The notes: generated from the sequence alone by a model not told the origin. Positions 25,815 to 34,601 are shown, counted from the first letter of the stretch. The stretch is 52,283 nucleotides of DNA from an uncultured Clostridia bacterium (GCA_944380395.1 CALWHM010000011.1:1-52283), one strand, 5' to 3'. Program-made: numbers and translations.

Positions 25815-26843
25815 ATGGACAATAAAAGACACGGCAAAAACGGGCGCAGAAAAATGCCCGCATATACCCCGCAGGGCGATCCGCAGGCGCTTTCCACGCC
25901 GGTGGAAGAGCTGGGCTTGCACGAGCGCACTTTGAACGCGTTAAAGGCGGGAGGAGTGAACACGGCGGCGGATTTGGCGGGGCGCTTTATGCGCGATATG
26001 TACAAGGTGCAGGGTATTGGCAAACGCGACATATTCGCCATGCAGGGCGCCTTAAAAAAGCTGGGGCTTGCGTTCCGTCCGGAAGAGGGGAATTTTGAAA
26101 GGAAAGCGCCTGTCCGTGAGGGCGCGCAAGGCAGCGGCTTGCGCGGCGAAAAAAAAGAGTTCAGGCAGGATAAAGGAAGAGGGCAGATAAAAAAAGAAGA
26201 GGCTTTTTCCAAGGAAAGGCCCGAAGAAGCCAAGCCGCGCGAAGAGGGCGGCTTTGAGCGGAAAAACGGGGGCAGGGACGGAAAAAATCCCAAAAACAAG
26301 ACAAAAGAGCCGCCCGTTAAAGGCGGAAAAAAGAGCGCGGAAGCACTCAATAAAGAGCTTTCCCGTCTGTATGCCGGGCTTACGATAAACGAGATAATAA
26401 TGGGAGGCAAAAAGCGGCGCCCCGCCTTTATCCCTTACCCCAAAGAGGGCATAAAGCAGGGAGATCTCATCAAATTCTACCGCGCGGGTAAGTGGGGATA
26501 CAAGGATTGGAAGGGCAACGTGGTCATTCATCCGGAGTATGACGAAGCCTTCGCGTTCAGCGAAGGGCGCGCGGGCGTGGAAATAAACGGACTTATCGGA
26601 TATATTGACAAAGACAACAATAAAGTGATAGAATGCAAATACGACTGCGGCACGTCGTTCAGCGAAGGGCTTGCCGCCGTGAGTATAGGCGAAAAGAGCG
26701 GATATATAGATACGGACGGAAAAGCCGTCACGGAGCTTGAATTTGATGTGGCAACGCCGTTTTCGGGCGGCAAAGCCATAGTCCGCGAAAACGACCGCTG
26801 GGGAGTGCTGGACCGCGAAACAATGAAAGTTTTGTGGAGATAG
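25815..26843 (+). CDS. RNA-polymerase alpha-CTD-like domain fused to WG repeats
   Basis: 342 residues with an unusual layout. Residues about 26-88 match the C-terminal domain of RNA polymerase alpha (TPVEELGLHERTLNALKAGG then VQGIGKRDIFAMQGALKKLGL). Arg38, Asn41, Gly69 and Lys70 correspond to E. coli R265, N268, G296 and K297, the DNA-contacting surface; K298 is Arg and S299 is Asp. Residues about 90-205 are a charged, Lys/Glu/Arg-rich linker, probably disordered. Residues about 220-342 are WG repeats (GKWGYKDWKGNVVIHPEYDEAFAF, GLIGYIDKDNNKVIECKYD, GYIDTDGKAVTELEFDVATPF, DRWGVLDRETMKVLW). No signal peptide, so it is cytoplasmic. A DNA- or polymerase-binding adaptor is plausible; function is unknown. 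Confidence 0.75.
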   Translation: MDNKRHGKNGRRKMPAYTPQGDPQALSTPVEELGLHERTLNALKAGGVNTAADLAGRFMRDMYKVQGIGKRDIFAMQGALKKLGLAFRPEEGNFERKAPVREGAQGSGLRGEKKEFRQDKGRGQIKKEEAFSKERPEEAKPREEGGFERKNGGRDGKNPKNKTKEPPVKGGKKSAEALNKELSRLYAGLTINEIIMGGKKRRPAFIPYPKEGIKQGDLIKFYRAGKWGYKDWKGNVVIHPEYDEAFAFSEGRAGVEINGLIGYIDKDNNKVIECKYDCGTSFSEGLAAVSIGEKSGYIDTDGKAVTELEFDVATPFSGGKAIVRENDRWGVLDRETMKVLWR

Positions 26844-26936
26844 CCGCCCAAGCGCAATAAAATAAGAAAGGAAACTACCGCAAAAGCCGAATGCGGCGCG
26901 CGGTATAAAAAGGCGGTCCTCCGCCGGGGAGTATTG

Positions 26937-28352
26937 GTGACACCAAGTCCACAAAAGGATTCCGCAAAAAGTGCGGAAAAACAGGGGAAAAGCGGCAAAC
27001 TTTCCATAATGTCGCGCTTTAAGTTCCGTCCCACAGTGCCCAGAGTGCTTGCTTTGGGGTATATGGGGGTAATTCTTTTGGGCAGTTTTCTGCTTTGCCT
27101 GCCCATTTCCGCCAAATCGGGCGAATGGACGCCCTTTATAAACGCATTGTTCACTTCCACGTCCGCAACCTGCGTGACGGGACTTATCACATACGATACG
27201 TTTTTGCATTGGTCCGTGTTCGGACAGATAGTCGTAATTCTGCTCATACAGGTGGGCGGCATAGGTTTTATGACGGTGGTCACGCTGTTTTCCTTCGCCT
27301 TGGGCAGGAGAATAGGGCTGTACGAGCGCATCATTTTGGCGCAGTCCGCGGGCGCGATGGGGCACGGCGGAGTGGTCAAGCTGGTGAAAAGAATAATAAT
27401 ATTCACCTTCTCCGTGGAGCTGGCGGGTGCGCTTTTGCTTATGATCCGTTTTATTCCCGATTACGGCGCGGGGCGCGGCATTTGGTTTTCCGTTTTCCAC
27501 TCCATATCCGCATTCTGCAACGCCGGCTTCGACCTTATGGGCGTGAACGGCACCGCTTTTTCCTCGCTCACAATGTATGTGGGCGACCCGTTGGTGAATC
27601 TGACCATATGCGCGCTTATCGTCATCGGCGGTATGGGCTACGTGGTGTGGAGCGATATTTGGGATAAAAAGTTCAGATATAAAAAGTACCGCCTGCACAC
27701 GCGCATAGTGCTGTGGTCCACGCTTATTTTGGTATTTCTGCCCGCGTTGCTCATATTCATATTCGAGCGCAACGGAGTGCTTGTCGGCTTGGGCGCGGGA
27801 GAGAGCTTTTTGGCGTGTCTGTTCCAATCCGTCACGCCCAGAACGGCGGGATTCAATACGCTCCCGCTCAATGAGCTGAGCGAAAGCACGCTGCTTCTTA
27901 TGGATATACTTATGCTTATCGGCGGCAACTCCGGTTCCACTGCCGGCGGTATCAAAGTCACCACGATAGTGGTCATATTATTCGGTCTTTACTCGTCCGT
28001 TCGCGGACAGAAAGATATAGTGATAGGCAAAAGGAGTTTGGACCTTTCTTTGGTAAAGCAAGCAATGTCCTTATTCGCCATCTATCTCATCTTCACCACG
28101 CTCTCGGTGATGATAATCTGCGCGATAGAGCCTTACAGCCTGTCGCAAGTGCTGTTTGAATGCTGCTCCGCCATTTGCACGGTGGGGCTTACCACGGGCA
28201 TAACGCCTTCGCTCACCACCGGCTCAAAAGTGATACTCATATTGCTTATGTATGCCGGCAGAGTCGGCGTGCTCACCCTGGCGGGCGCGATGATGACCAA
28301 GAAAAATACTTCTCTCACATCACGTCCCCACGAAAAAATATTGATCGGCTGA
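26937..28352 (+). CDS. ktrB: Potassium uptake channel subunit (KtrB/TrkH)
   Basis: A 471-residue K+-translocating subunit with four M1-P-M2 repeats. The first pore loop is in LFTSTSATCVTGLITYDT, the second in FHSISAFCNAGFDLMG, the third in FQSVTPRTAGFNTLPL, and the fourth in CCSAICTVGLTTGITPSL. The first three show the single selectivity glycine typical of Ktr/Trk. MLIGGNSGSTAGGIKVTT is the conserved segment after the third repeat. The start is probably GTG at 26937, with GGGGAG 5 nt upstream; TTG 26934 is also possible. A hairpin GGCGG-TCCT-CCGCC sits just before the ribosome binding site. ktrA follows after 12 nt. Confidence 0.93.
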   Translation: MTPSPQKDSAKSAEKQGKSGKLSIMSRFKFRPTVPRVLALGYMGVILLGSFLLCLPISAKSGEWTPFINALFTSTSATCVTGLITYDTFLHWSVFGQIVVILLIQVGGIGFMTVVTLFSFALGRRIGLYERIILAQSAGAMGHGGVVKLVKRIIIFTFSVELAGALLLMIRFIPDYGAGRGIWFSVFHSISAFCNAGFDLMGVNGTAFSSLTMYVGDPLVNLTICALIVIGGMGYVVWSDIWDKKFRYKKYRLHTRIVLWSTLILVFLPALLIFIFERNGVLVGLGAGESFLACLFQSVTPRTAGFNTLPLNELSESTLLLMDILMLIGGNSGSTAGGIKVTTIVVILFGLYSSVRGQKDIVIGKRSLDLSLVKQAMSLFAIYLIFTTLSVMIICAIEPYSLSQVLFECCSAICTVGLTTGITPSLTTGSKVILILLMYAGRVGVLTLAGAMMTKKNTSLTSRPHEKILIG

Positions 28353-28364
28353 TCGGAGGAAACT

Positions 28365-29009
28365 ATGAAATCCATACTCGTTATAGGAATGGGAAGATTC
28401 GGCACCTATTTGGCGCAAAACCTGTCCGATATGGGCAACCAAGTTATGGTAGTTGACAAGGACGAAGAGATAATAGAGCGCCTCGCCCCCCGCTTTACGG
28501 ACGCCTTGACGGGCGACTGTTCGCAGGAAGAAGTGCTCAAAGAAATAGGCGTGAACAACTTTGACGTCGTGTTTGTCACTATGGGTTCCAGCTTCCAATC
28601 TTCCTTGGAAGTCAGCGCTCTTGCCAAAGATTTGGGCGCAAAGCACGTCGTATCTATGTCCGGCAATGAGATACAGAGCAAATTTTTATTGCGCAACGGC
28701 GCGGACGAAGTCATCTATCCCCAAAAGGATATGGCGCTTAAAACGGCTGTGCGCTACAACGCGGAGAACATCTTCGACTTTATCCAATTGGATAACGATA
28801 ACGGTATTTTCGAACTCGCCATTCCCGAAGAGTGGGTGGGCAAGGACGTCGTTTCCGCAAACATTCGCAAGGAATACAACCTCAACGTGCTCGCCGTCAA
28901 GAAGGGCGGCACGGAGACCGTGCTTGCCATAGCCGGTTATGTCTTCGCCCCGCAGGACCACGTGATAGTGGCGGGCTCGTTCAAGGACGTGCAAAGACTG
29001 AAAAAATAA
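28365..29009 (+). CDS. ktrA: Potassium uptake regulatory subunit (KtrA/TrkA-N, TrkA-C)
   Basis: A 214-residue cytoplasmic RCK protein that forms a ring gating KtrB. The Rossmann TrkA-N domain shows SILVIGMGRFGTYLAQNL with the G-x-G-x-x-G nucleotide loop, DKDEEIIERL, and DALTGDCSQEEVLKEIGVNNFDVVFV. A TrkA-C domain (ELAIPEEWVGKDVVSANIRKEYNLNVLAVKKGG) covers the last 75 residues and in relatives binds c-di-AMP or other ligands. GGAGG lies ahead of the ATG. The gene pair forms a complete Ktr transporter for osmotic and K+ homeostasis. Confidence 0.94.
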   Translation: MKSILVIGMGRFGTYLAQNLSDMGNQVMVVDKDEEIIERLAPRFTDALTGDCSQEEVLKEIGVNNFDVVFVTMGSSFQSSLEVSALAKDLGAKHVVSMSGNEIQSKFLLRNGADEVIYPQKDMALKTAVRYNAENIFDFIQLDNDNGIFELAIPEEWVGKDVVSANIRKEYNLNVLAVKKGGTETVLAIAGYVFAPQDHVIVAGSFKDVQRLKK

Positions 29010-29187
29010 AAATCAACCGAAAAATTCGGCATACGACCGCCGCAGATAAGCGTAAGGCAAAACCTTCGCTCCTGCGGCTTTTTGCACCCCTCACGCAAAA
29101 CAAACGGTTAAAATTTATACCGGTTCGGCATAATTGCGGACGCTCCCGCGCGGCGCAGCGGCAGAGTTATTCCGTCAATCGGGGAAT

Positions 29188-30015
29188 ATGCGCACGCAAA
29201 TTGCGCATACTGCGGATATGGCGCATTGCAATAAATCTTATTTTTTGCTCATAATCGTACTTATAGCCGCAATATCCGCAATTGCGGCATTGCAATGCGC
29301 CCCTTTTTTCGTCTGCTCGGCGGAAGATACGGAAGAGATGGCTTCGTATACCACGTCGTATGCGTCGTCGGGGGCGGGAAGAGTGCACAACATCCGCCTT
29401 GCCGCAAGCGCGCTCAACGATATAATAATCCAACCGGGGCAGGAACTCTCCTTCAACGCGGCGGTGGGAGCGCGCACCGCAGAGCGCGGTTACGCGCAGG
29501 CAAAAGTCATCTCGGACGGGGAATACGTGGAGGGGATAGGCGGCGGAGTGTGCCAGGTTTCCTCCACTTTGTTCAACGCGTGGGTGCTTGCGGGGCTGGA
29601 AGTCGTGCGCGTGCAATGCCACTCCCTGCCTTCCGGATATGTGCCTATGTCGCAGGACGCCACCGTCAGCGAATATATAGATCTCGTCTTGAAAAACAGC
29701 GCCGCTTTCCCCGTCAAAGTGCGCACCCAAGCAGACGGCACAGACCTTAGCATTGCGATTTTTGGCAAAAAGCAGCCGTTCAGAGTAACGCTTCTTCCCG
29801 AAATACTCTCCGTAGTCCCCGCCGGCGAAGACATAGAGTATGTGGACAGCCTGCCCGAAGGAGAGGAGTACGTGATAGCACGCGATCCCAAGCCCGGCTA
29901 CCGCACGCGCCTTGTGGCGGCATATACCTACCCGAACGGCAAAGTAATAAAAAAGCAGCTTCGCCGCGACTTCTACCGCCCCACGGACGCAAAGATATTG
30001 ATGATAGCAGATTGA
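29188..30015 (+). CDS. VanW-family protein
   Basis: About 275 residues. A hydrophobic N-terminus (SYFLLIIVLIAAISAIAALQCAPFF) acts as signal or anchor, so the protein lies outside the membrane. The VanW domain shows HNIRLAASALNDIIIQPGQELSFNAAVG, GYAQAKVISDGEYVEGIGGGVCQVSSTLFNAWV and LPSGYVPMSQDATV, followed by a beta-rich C-terminal part. VanW occurs in some vancomycin-resistance clusters and widely in Clostridia, with unproven function. Here no van genes are near. The start is uncertain: ATG 29188 has GGGGA just before it, ATG 29218 is closer to the membrane helix, and an upstream TTG is less likely. Gap 29010-29187 shows no other feature. Confidence 0.82.
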   Translation: MRTQIAHTADMAHCNKSYFLLIIVLIAAISAIAALQCAPFFVCSAEDTEEMASYTTSYASSGAGRVHNIRLAASALNDIIIQPGQELSFNAAVGARTAERGYAQAKVISDGEYVEGIGGGVCQVSSTLFNAWVLAGLEVVRVQCHSLPSGYVPMSQDATVSEYIDLVLKNSAAFPVKVRTQADGTDLSIAIFGKKQPFRVTLLPEILSVVPAGEDIEYVDSLPEGEEYVIARDPKPGYRTRLVAAYTYPNGKVIKKQLRRDFYRPTDAKILMIAD

Positions 30016-30016
30016 C

Positions 30017-30325
30017 CCGCAGCCTAAGCCGCTTAAACGAACGCCGCGCTTTTTCCGCCCCGCAGTCTAAGCCGCTTAAACGTGCGCAGCGCTTTTTCCG
30101 CCCCGCAGCCTAAGCCGCTTAAACGAACGCCGCGCTTTTCTTCCCCGCTCCGAAACCGTTTGAATGAACGCCGCGCTTTTTCCGCCCCGCAGTCTAAGCC
30201 GCTTAAACGTGCGCCGCGCTTTTCTTTCCGCTCCGCGCCAAAACCGCTTAAACGTACGCCGCGCTTGCTTTTTCGCACCGCAGTCTAAGCCGCTTAAACG
30301 TGCGCCGCGCTTGCTTTCCTACTTC
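30017..30325. repeat. Seven-unit tandem repeat, 41-46 bp
   Basis: Starts at the VanW stop codon. GCTTAAACG (or a close variant) recurs at 30031, 30074, 30117, 30158, 30201, 30246 and 30292, each followed by CGCCGCGCTTTT-type sequence and a C-rich stretch. ORFs that cross it on both strands only reflect the repeat. The unit partly resembles the last codons of the VanW gene (CGCCGCGACTTCTACCGCCCC). Confidence 0.75.
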
Positions 30326-30395
30326 GGTCCGCAACGCATTTTACCCGCACTACGGCGCAAAACTCACTTTTTGCAAAATTTCCTTTGAAAATTTC

Positions 30396-30424
30396 GTGAC
30401 AAACTCCTTTGATTGTGCTACAAT
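30396..30424 (+). promoter_or_regulatory. tRNA-Leu promoter
   Basis: GTGACA (30396-30401), 17-nt spacer, TACAAT (30419-30424), 10 nt before the mature tRNA 5' end. Confidence 0.6.
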
Positions 30425-30434
30425 ATATTAGCTT

Positions 30435-30521
30435 GCGGATGTGGCGGAATTGGCAGACGCGTAAGATTCAGGTTCTTATGGTCGAAAGGTCGTGCAGGTT
30501 CAAGTCCTGTCATCCGCACCA
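30435..30521 (+). tRNA. tRNA-Leu (anticodon CAG)
   Basis: An 87-nt class II tRNA. Acceptor arms are GCGGATG (30435-30441) and CATCCGC (30511-30517). The anticodon stem-loop is TAAGA-TTCAGGT-TCTTA with CAG at the anticodon position, reading CUG codons. A long variable arm (TGGTCGAAAGGTCG) is followed by the T-loop TTCAAGT, and the CCA end is encoded. TrmL, encoded at 12343, modifies position 34 of leucine tRNAs. It is a common kind of integration target. Confidence 0.95.
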
Positions 30522-30532
30522 AAAAACAAATA

Positions 30533-30567
30533 AAGCCGTGACTTTTTGGTCATGGCTTGTTTTTTTG
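30533..30567 (+). terminator. Terminator after tRNA-Leu
   Basis: AAGCCGTGAC/GTCATGGCTT, a 10-bp stem with one wobble pair, then G and a run of T. Confidence 0.85.
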
Positions 30568-30672
30568 CAGCCGATCGGACAGACAACACCTGCACGAATA
30601 TGGCTTGCGCCATACCGTGCACTGCACGCTCGCGCAGATATAAGTTATAAAGACAAAGCGTGCCGTACGTGT

Positions 30673-30714
30673 GCGATCGCTGTAAGGCACATTCTGTTAT
30701 CCGCGCCAAAAAAC
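30673..30714 (+). other. Degenerate copy of the tRNA-Leu 3' end (possible att remnant)
   Basis: GTTATCCGCGCCAAAAAACA (near 30694-30713) repeats GTCATCCGCACCAAAAAACA at the tRNA 3' end (near 30509-30528) with two differences, and the preceding AAGG-CA-TTCTG stretch matches the T-arm loosely. A duplicated tRNA 3' end is what tyrosine-recombinase integration leaves. No integrase is visible. Confidence 0.4.
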
Positions 30715-30765
30715 ACTTTTTTAAAAGCTAATAATTTCATATAAATATTTGCAGGCTTTTATCCG

Positions 30766-30794
30766 TTTACTTTTTAAAGAAAATTTGATATACT
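30766..30794 (+). promoter_or_regulatory. Promoter of the SNF2-HNH gene
   Basis: TTTACT (30766-30771), 17-nt spacer, TATACT (30789-30794), giving a leader of about 130 nt before the ATG at 30934. Confidence 0.5.
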
Positions 30795-30933
30795 GATCAC
30801 ACAAGACTTAGAAGCCTTGCATATCAGAGAATACGACAGTAAAAGTTAAAGATCTGAAAACATGTAGCAATGTTGAGCTAAGTGTTTTACGCGTGCTCTT
30901 GATAAAAGCGTTAGTATCTTGGGAACTATAAAT

Positions 30934-33699
30934 ATGGCAAAAAATTTTTCATCAAAAGAGGCAAAAGACTTAATTGCCACGCATAAATCATTATCCGATG
31001 CATTAAGAGATACTATCGCACTTGAAATTTCTCTTAAGTTAAATATTAAAAATTCGGCAGATAGTATTGCAATGCAAGAAATATTAACCGTAATGCGTGA
31101 TATACCTATTGAGGAATTAGGACGGCATAAGAAGGGGTTGCGCATAAAACCACTAACGGAACACCATTACACTTCAATAGCTGATATTTACGCATTATCA
31201 ATATATAATCTTGCTGCGATAAGAGGAGTAAGTCAAGATAACGCTTATACTATCAAACGAATCGTAAACGACATTGCCGATAAAATTCGTAAAGAAACAA
31301 AAATAAAGTTAAGCGCCGATAATAAGAACAAAGATAGTACAAAACTGGTAAAAGATATTTCGATTTATAAGAATAGCCTTCCCTTTATCCGTGAAGCGCA
31401 CTCCTTAGAAGAAAAATATGGCGACAAAATAGAATCTTTATTGCGAGACTTAAAAAGTTCGACAAATATCTTAAAGTGGTTGTTCACATCAAAAGTCAAC
31501 AAAGATAAAGCCGTTGTAGCGTATAACGCCCTTAAAGAGTTGCTTGCAAGCGAATACAATAATCAAATTCAAAAGATTGTATCCAATATTCGCAAAATAT
31601 CAAGTATAAATGATATTGCGGCATGGGACGATTTTGTTCAAAACAATGTTCGATTTTATAATATTTTAGAAGAAACAAATCCGGGGCTTTTGGGTACAGA
31701 CGATGCTATTTATGGTTTGCCTGAAGAATTAGCTCGAAAAATACAAGACGAGTGTTTCTTCCCGGATGGATTGAAATGCACTTTAAGGCGTTATCAAGAA
31801 TGGGGAGTAAAATATATACTTCACCAGGAAAAAGTTTTGCTCGGCGATGAAATGGGGTTAGGCAAAACAATTCAAGCCATTGCCACCATGGTGTCACTAA
31901 AAAACACGGGAGCAACACATTTTGTCGTAGTTTGCCCTGCAAGCGTAGTAATAAACTGGTGCAGAGAAATTACAAAACATAGTCTTTTGAGCGTGACGAA
32001 AGTACACGGATCAGATAAAGCGGCAGCTTTACGTGCATGGAAAAAGACGGGCGGGGTTGCTGTTACAACATATGAAACAACTTCTTGTTTTAAACTAGAG
32101 GAAGATTTCATGTTTTCGTTATTGGTTGTCGATGAGGCGCACTATATAAAAAACCCTCAAGCAAAAAGAACTCTTAATACAAAAGCCTTATGCGCCCACG
32201 CAAGCAGACTTCTCTTTATGACAGGAACAGCTCTTGAAAACCGTGTTGACGAAATGATAACGCTTATTGATATGTTGCAGCCGAAGATAGCTAATCAAAT
32301 AAGTCACATTGCCTTCATGTCCGCTGCGCCTAAATTCAGATTAAAAGTTGCACCAGTGTATTATCGAAGAAAACGAGACGAAGTATTAACTGAATTACCG
32401 GAACTTATAGAAAGTAAGGAATGGTGTTCAATGACGCGGGAAGAAGAAATCGTTTATGAAGAAGCTGTATTGAGTAAACATTTTCCAGAGGCTCGGCGGG
32501 TTTCTTGGAATATTGATAATTTGGAAAATTCTTCAAAAGCAAATCGGTTAAGAGAAATAGTTGAAGAAGCCGAAATGGAAGATAGAAAAGTCATAGTATT
32601 TTCTTTCTTTTTAGATACAATCAATAAAGTTACGCAATTTTTAGGAAGAAGATGTCTTAATCCTATTTCCGGCGCGGTTACAGCGAAAAGAAGGCAAGAG
32701 ATAATTGATGAATTCAATAATGCGCCTGCCGGCAGCGTGTTGGTATCTCAAATTCAATCGGGAGGAACAGGACTAAATATTCAGAGTGCAAGTGTTGTTG
32801 TAATTTGCGAGACGCAATTCAAACCGTCCATTGAAAATCAAGCTATTTCAAGGGCGTATCGAATGGGGCAGGCAAGGAACGTGCTTGTTTATAGGCTTTT
32901 GTGTGAAAATTCTATTGATGAACGTATAACCGAAATATTAGAACAAAAACAAAAGATATTTAATGCTTTTGCGGACAAGTCTGTTTCAGCCCAGCAAAGC
33001 CTTGAAATAGACGAGAAATCATTTGGGGATATTATAACCGAAGAAATAAACCGCATAAACAATAAACGCGGTACATCACCGATAAAAGTGCAAAATACAA
33101 ACAACGCGGACTATTATGACAATCTTTTGACAAAATCATATACGCAAATAATAGAAAGTTTATGGAATAAATATGGACGGGTTCCGGGTGATTACTTTGT
33201 AAACGAAACGTGTCGTTCTAAAAACAGGAAGATTTTACGAACAAAAGAGGGTTTGTTCTGTCATCATATCGATGAAGATAAAGCTATTTTATTATCAAAA
33301 AGTATGTACGCCGTGAACAATCCGTTTGAATATCAAAAAGCAAACAGATTAGTTTATTGCAATTTTTTAGAGCATTTACTTTTGCATATTAAAATAGTGG
33401 AAGAACCGAAAAACGCTAATGCAAACCGAACCGAAAATCAAGGGATAGGTGGTGCAGTGCAGTATATAATAAGACAAATAAATGGTTTTTACGGAGGACA
33501 AATTCCGACAGAGGAATATTTGGCGATTGCGATGAATGTTATTGAGAATGATTATTTATCGTATTTAAAAATGCTAAGATACCTTTGGGACATAATAAAA
33601 GCTAATCCCTTATATTCTTCATTTATAACAAAAGAGCAATTAGCAATGAATTGGGATGGCGTGCTAATACAAAAAATCTATGATGCGCTGAACAGCTAA
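30934..33699 (+). CDS. SNF2-family helicase with C-terminal HNH-like domain
   Basis: A 921-residue protein. The N-terminal 270 residues are helical and include a helix-hairpin-helix-like segment (TSIADIYALSIYNLAAIRGVS). The SNF2 ATPase starts near 283 with LRRYQEWGVKYILHQE. It has Walker A GDEMGLGKT at 304-312, DEAH at 400-403, MTGTALEN near 429 and the motif V/VI block SGGTGLNIQSA...ENQAISRAYRMGQ. The C-terminus has an HNH-like pattern: His777-His778 (CHHIDEDKAI), Asn804 (NRLVYCNFLEH), His814 and His818. The gene is visibly more AT-rich than its neighbours, stands alone, and sits just past tRNA-Leu and a tRNA 3' fragment, suggesting lateral transfer. A defence role (DNA translocase plus nuclease) is an inference. 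ATG 30934 is used; the in-frame TTG at 30919 is less likely. Confidence 0.85.
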   Translation: MAKNFSSKEAKDLIATHKSLSDALRDTIALEISLKLNIKNSADSIAMQEILTVMRDIPIEELGRHKKGLRIKPLTEHHYTSIADIYALSIYNLAAIRGVSQDNAYTIKRIVNDIADKIRKETKIKLSADNKNKDSTKLVKDISIYKNSLPFIREAHSLEEKYGDKIESLLRDLKSSTNILKWLFTSKVNKDKAVVAYNALKELLASEYNNQIQKIVSNIRKISSINDIAAWDDFVQNNVRFYNILEETNPGLLGTDDAIYGLPEELARKIQDECFFPDGLKCTLRRYQEWGVKYILHQEKVLLGDEMGLGKTIQAIATMVSLKNTGATHFVVVCPASVVINWCREITKHSLLSVTKVHGSDKAAALRAWKKTGGVAVTTYETTSCFKLEEDFMFSLLVVDEAHYIKNPQAKRTLNTKALCAHASRLLFMTGTALENRVDEMITLIDMLQPKIANQISHIAFMSAAPKFRLKVAPVYYRRKRDEVLTELPELIESKEWCSMTREEEIVYEEAVLSKHFPEARRVSWNIDNLENSSKANRLREIVEEAEMEDRKVIVFSFFLDTINKVTQFLGRRCLNPISGAVTAKRRQEIIDEFNNAPAGSVLVSQIQSGGTGLNIQSASVVVICETQFKPSIENQAISRAYRMGQARNVLVYRLLCENSIDERITEILEQKQKIFNAFADKSVSAQQSLEIDEKSFGDIITEEINRINNKRGTSPIKVQNTNNADYYDNLLTKSYTQIIESLWNKYGRVPGDYFVNETCRSKNRKILRTKEGLFCHHIDEDKAILLSKSMYAVNNPFEYQKANRLVYCNFLEHLLLHIKIVEEPKNANANRTENQGIGGAVQYIIRQINGFYGGQIPTEEYLAIAMNVIENDYLSYLKMLRYLWDIIKANPLYSSFITKEQLAMNWDGVLIQKIYDALNS

Positions 33700-33866
33700 A
33701 TTTAGACGAAAGTATATCGTGCTTCGAAAGCAATTTGCATAATACAAACCTGCGCGCATGCCTGCCGAGAGTTGCGGGTTTTGATCTCGGGCGGAAAGTT
33801 GTTGCCGGTTATAGAAATGGGATTTCTCCGGGGTAATGGTTTTTGGCTGAAATATACAGGGATGGC

Positions 33867-34601
33867 TTAGCACCATATATTCCGTTGGGTTAAAATCATA
33901 TCGGCAGCCGCCCTAAGATTGTACAAATCGGGGGCGGAGGAGATAAAGCGGATGGTTGCGGGGCGGGTGCTTGCGCCGGCCAGTTTTCTTGTGCGGCGGG
34001 CTATACCGTTATTTCCGTCCACTACGGGGCAGCGGAGCAGTTTTTTGATATGGTCTTTGATAAGGCAATAGTGCGTACAGCCCAGCACGCAGGCGTCGGG
34101 GCGCTCTTTGATGCAGGGGGAGAGCAGTCTGTCCGCTGTTTTATAGGCGCCGGTAAGGTGGGGAAAGGAACGTTCTATCTCCGCCGCAAGGGCGGAACAG
34201 TCGGGGATAAAGCAGTCCACGTTTGTCAAGAGGCGGGCAAAGCGCGGTTGGCGCACGGTCAGCGGTGTTGCCAGCACACACAGCTTGTTTCCGTAAATTT
34301 TCGCCGTATTTATGCTTGGCTCCGTCCCTACGAATGCGATTTTTTCAAATTCGGTGCGTAAGGAGTCTATTGCGCAGGCGGTGGCGGTGTTGCAAGCCAG
34401 CACTATAAGCTCGGCTCCGACATCTATCAGCCGCTTAACGCCGCCGCGCACTATGGCGGTAATTTCGCCCGCGCTTTTGTTGCCGTAAGGGCAGTGCGCT
34501 TGGTCGGCAAAGTAGACGTAATCGCCTCCGCCGCGAACGCGCACGATCTCTGCCAACGTGGTCAAGCCGCCTATTCCCGAATCCAAAACGCCTATAAGCA
34601 T
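33867..34601 (-). CDS. murI: Glutamate racemase
   Basis: A 244-residue cofactor-independent racemase making D-glutamate for peptidoglycan. Both catalytic cysteines are seen: Cys70 in IVLACNTATA and Cys175 in VLGCTHYCL. The N-terminal IGVLDSGIGGLTT carries the Asp-Ser pair, and YFADQAHCPYGNKSAGEI follows. A slightly short C-terminus (usual length 255-270) remains plausible. The gene is divergent from pgm, 154 nt apart. The ATG at 34601 has no clear Shine-Dalgarno; a TATTAT lies 5 nt upstream without a good -35. Gap 33700-33866 shows no feature. Confidence 0.92.
   Translation of the reverse strand: MLIGVLDSGIGGLTTLAEIVRVRGGGDYVYFADQAHCPYGNKSAGEITAIVRGGVKRLIDVGAELIVLACNTATACAIDSLRTEFEKIAFVGTEPSINTAKIYGNKLCVLATPLTVRQPRFARLLTNVDCFIPDCSALAAEIERSFPHLTGAYKTADRLLSPCIKERPDACVLGCTHYCLIKDHIKKLLRCPVVDGNNGIARRTRKLAGASTRPATIRFISSAPDLYNLRAAADMILTQRNIWC

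Noticed and set aside
30033-30388. Arg/Pro-rich ORFs on both strands after the VanW gene
   Set aside because: They arise from the 41-46-bp tandem repeat and lack start signals.
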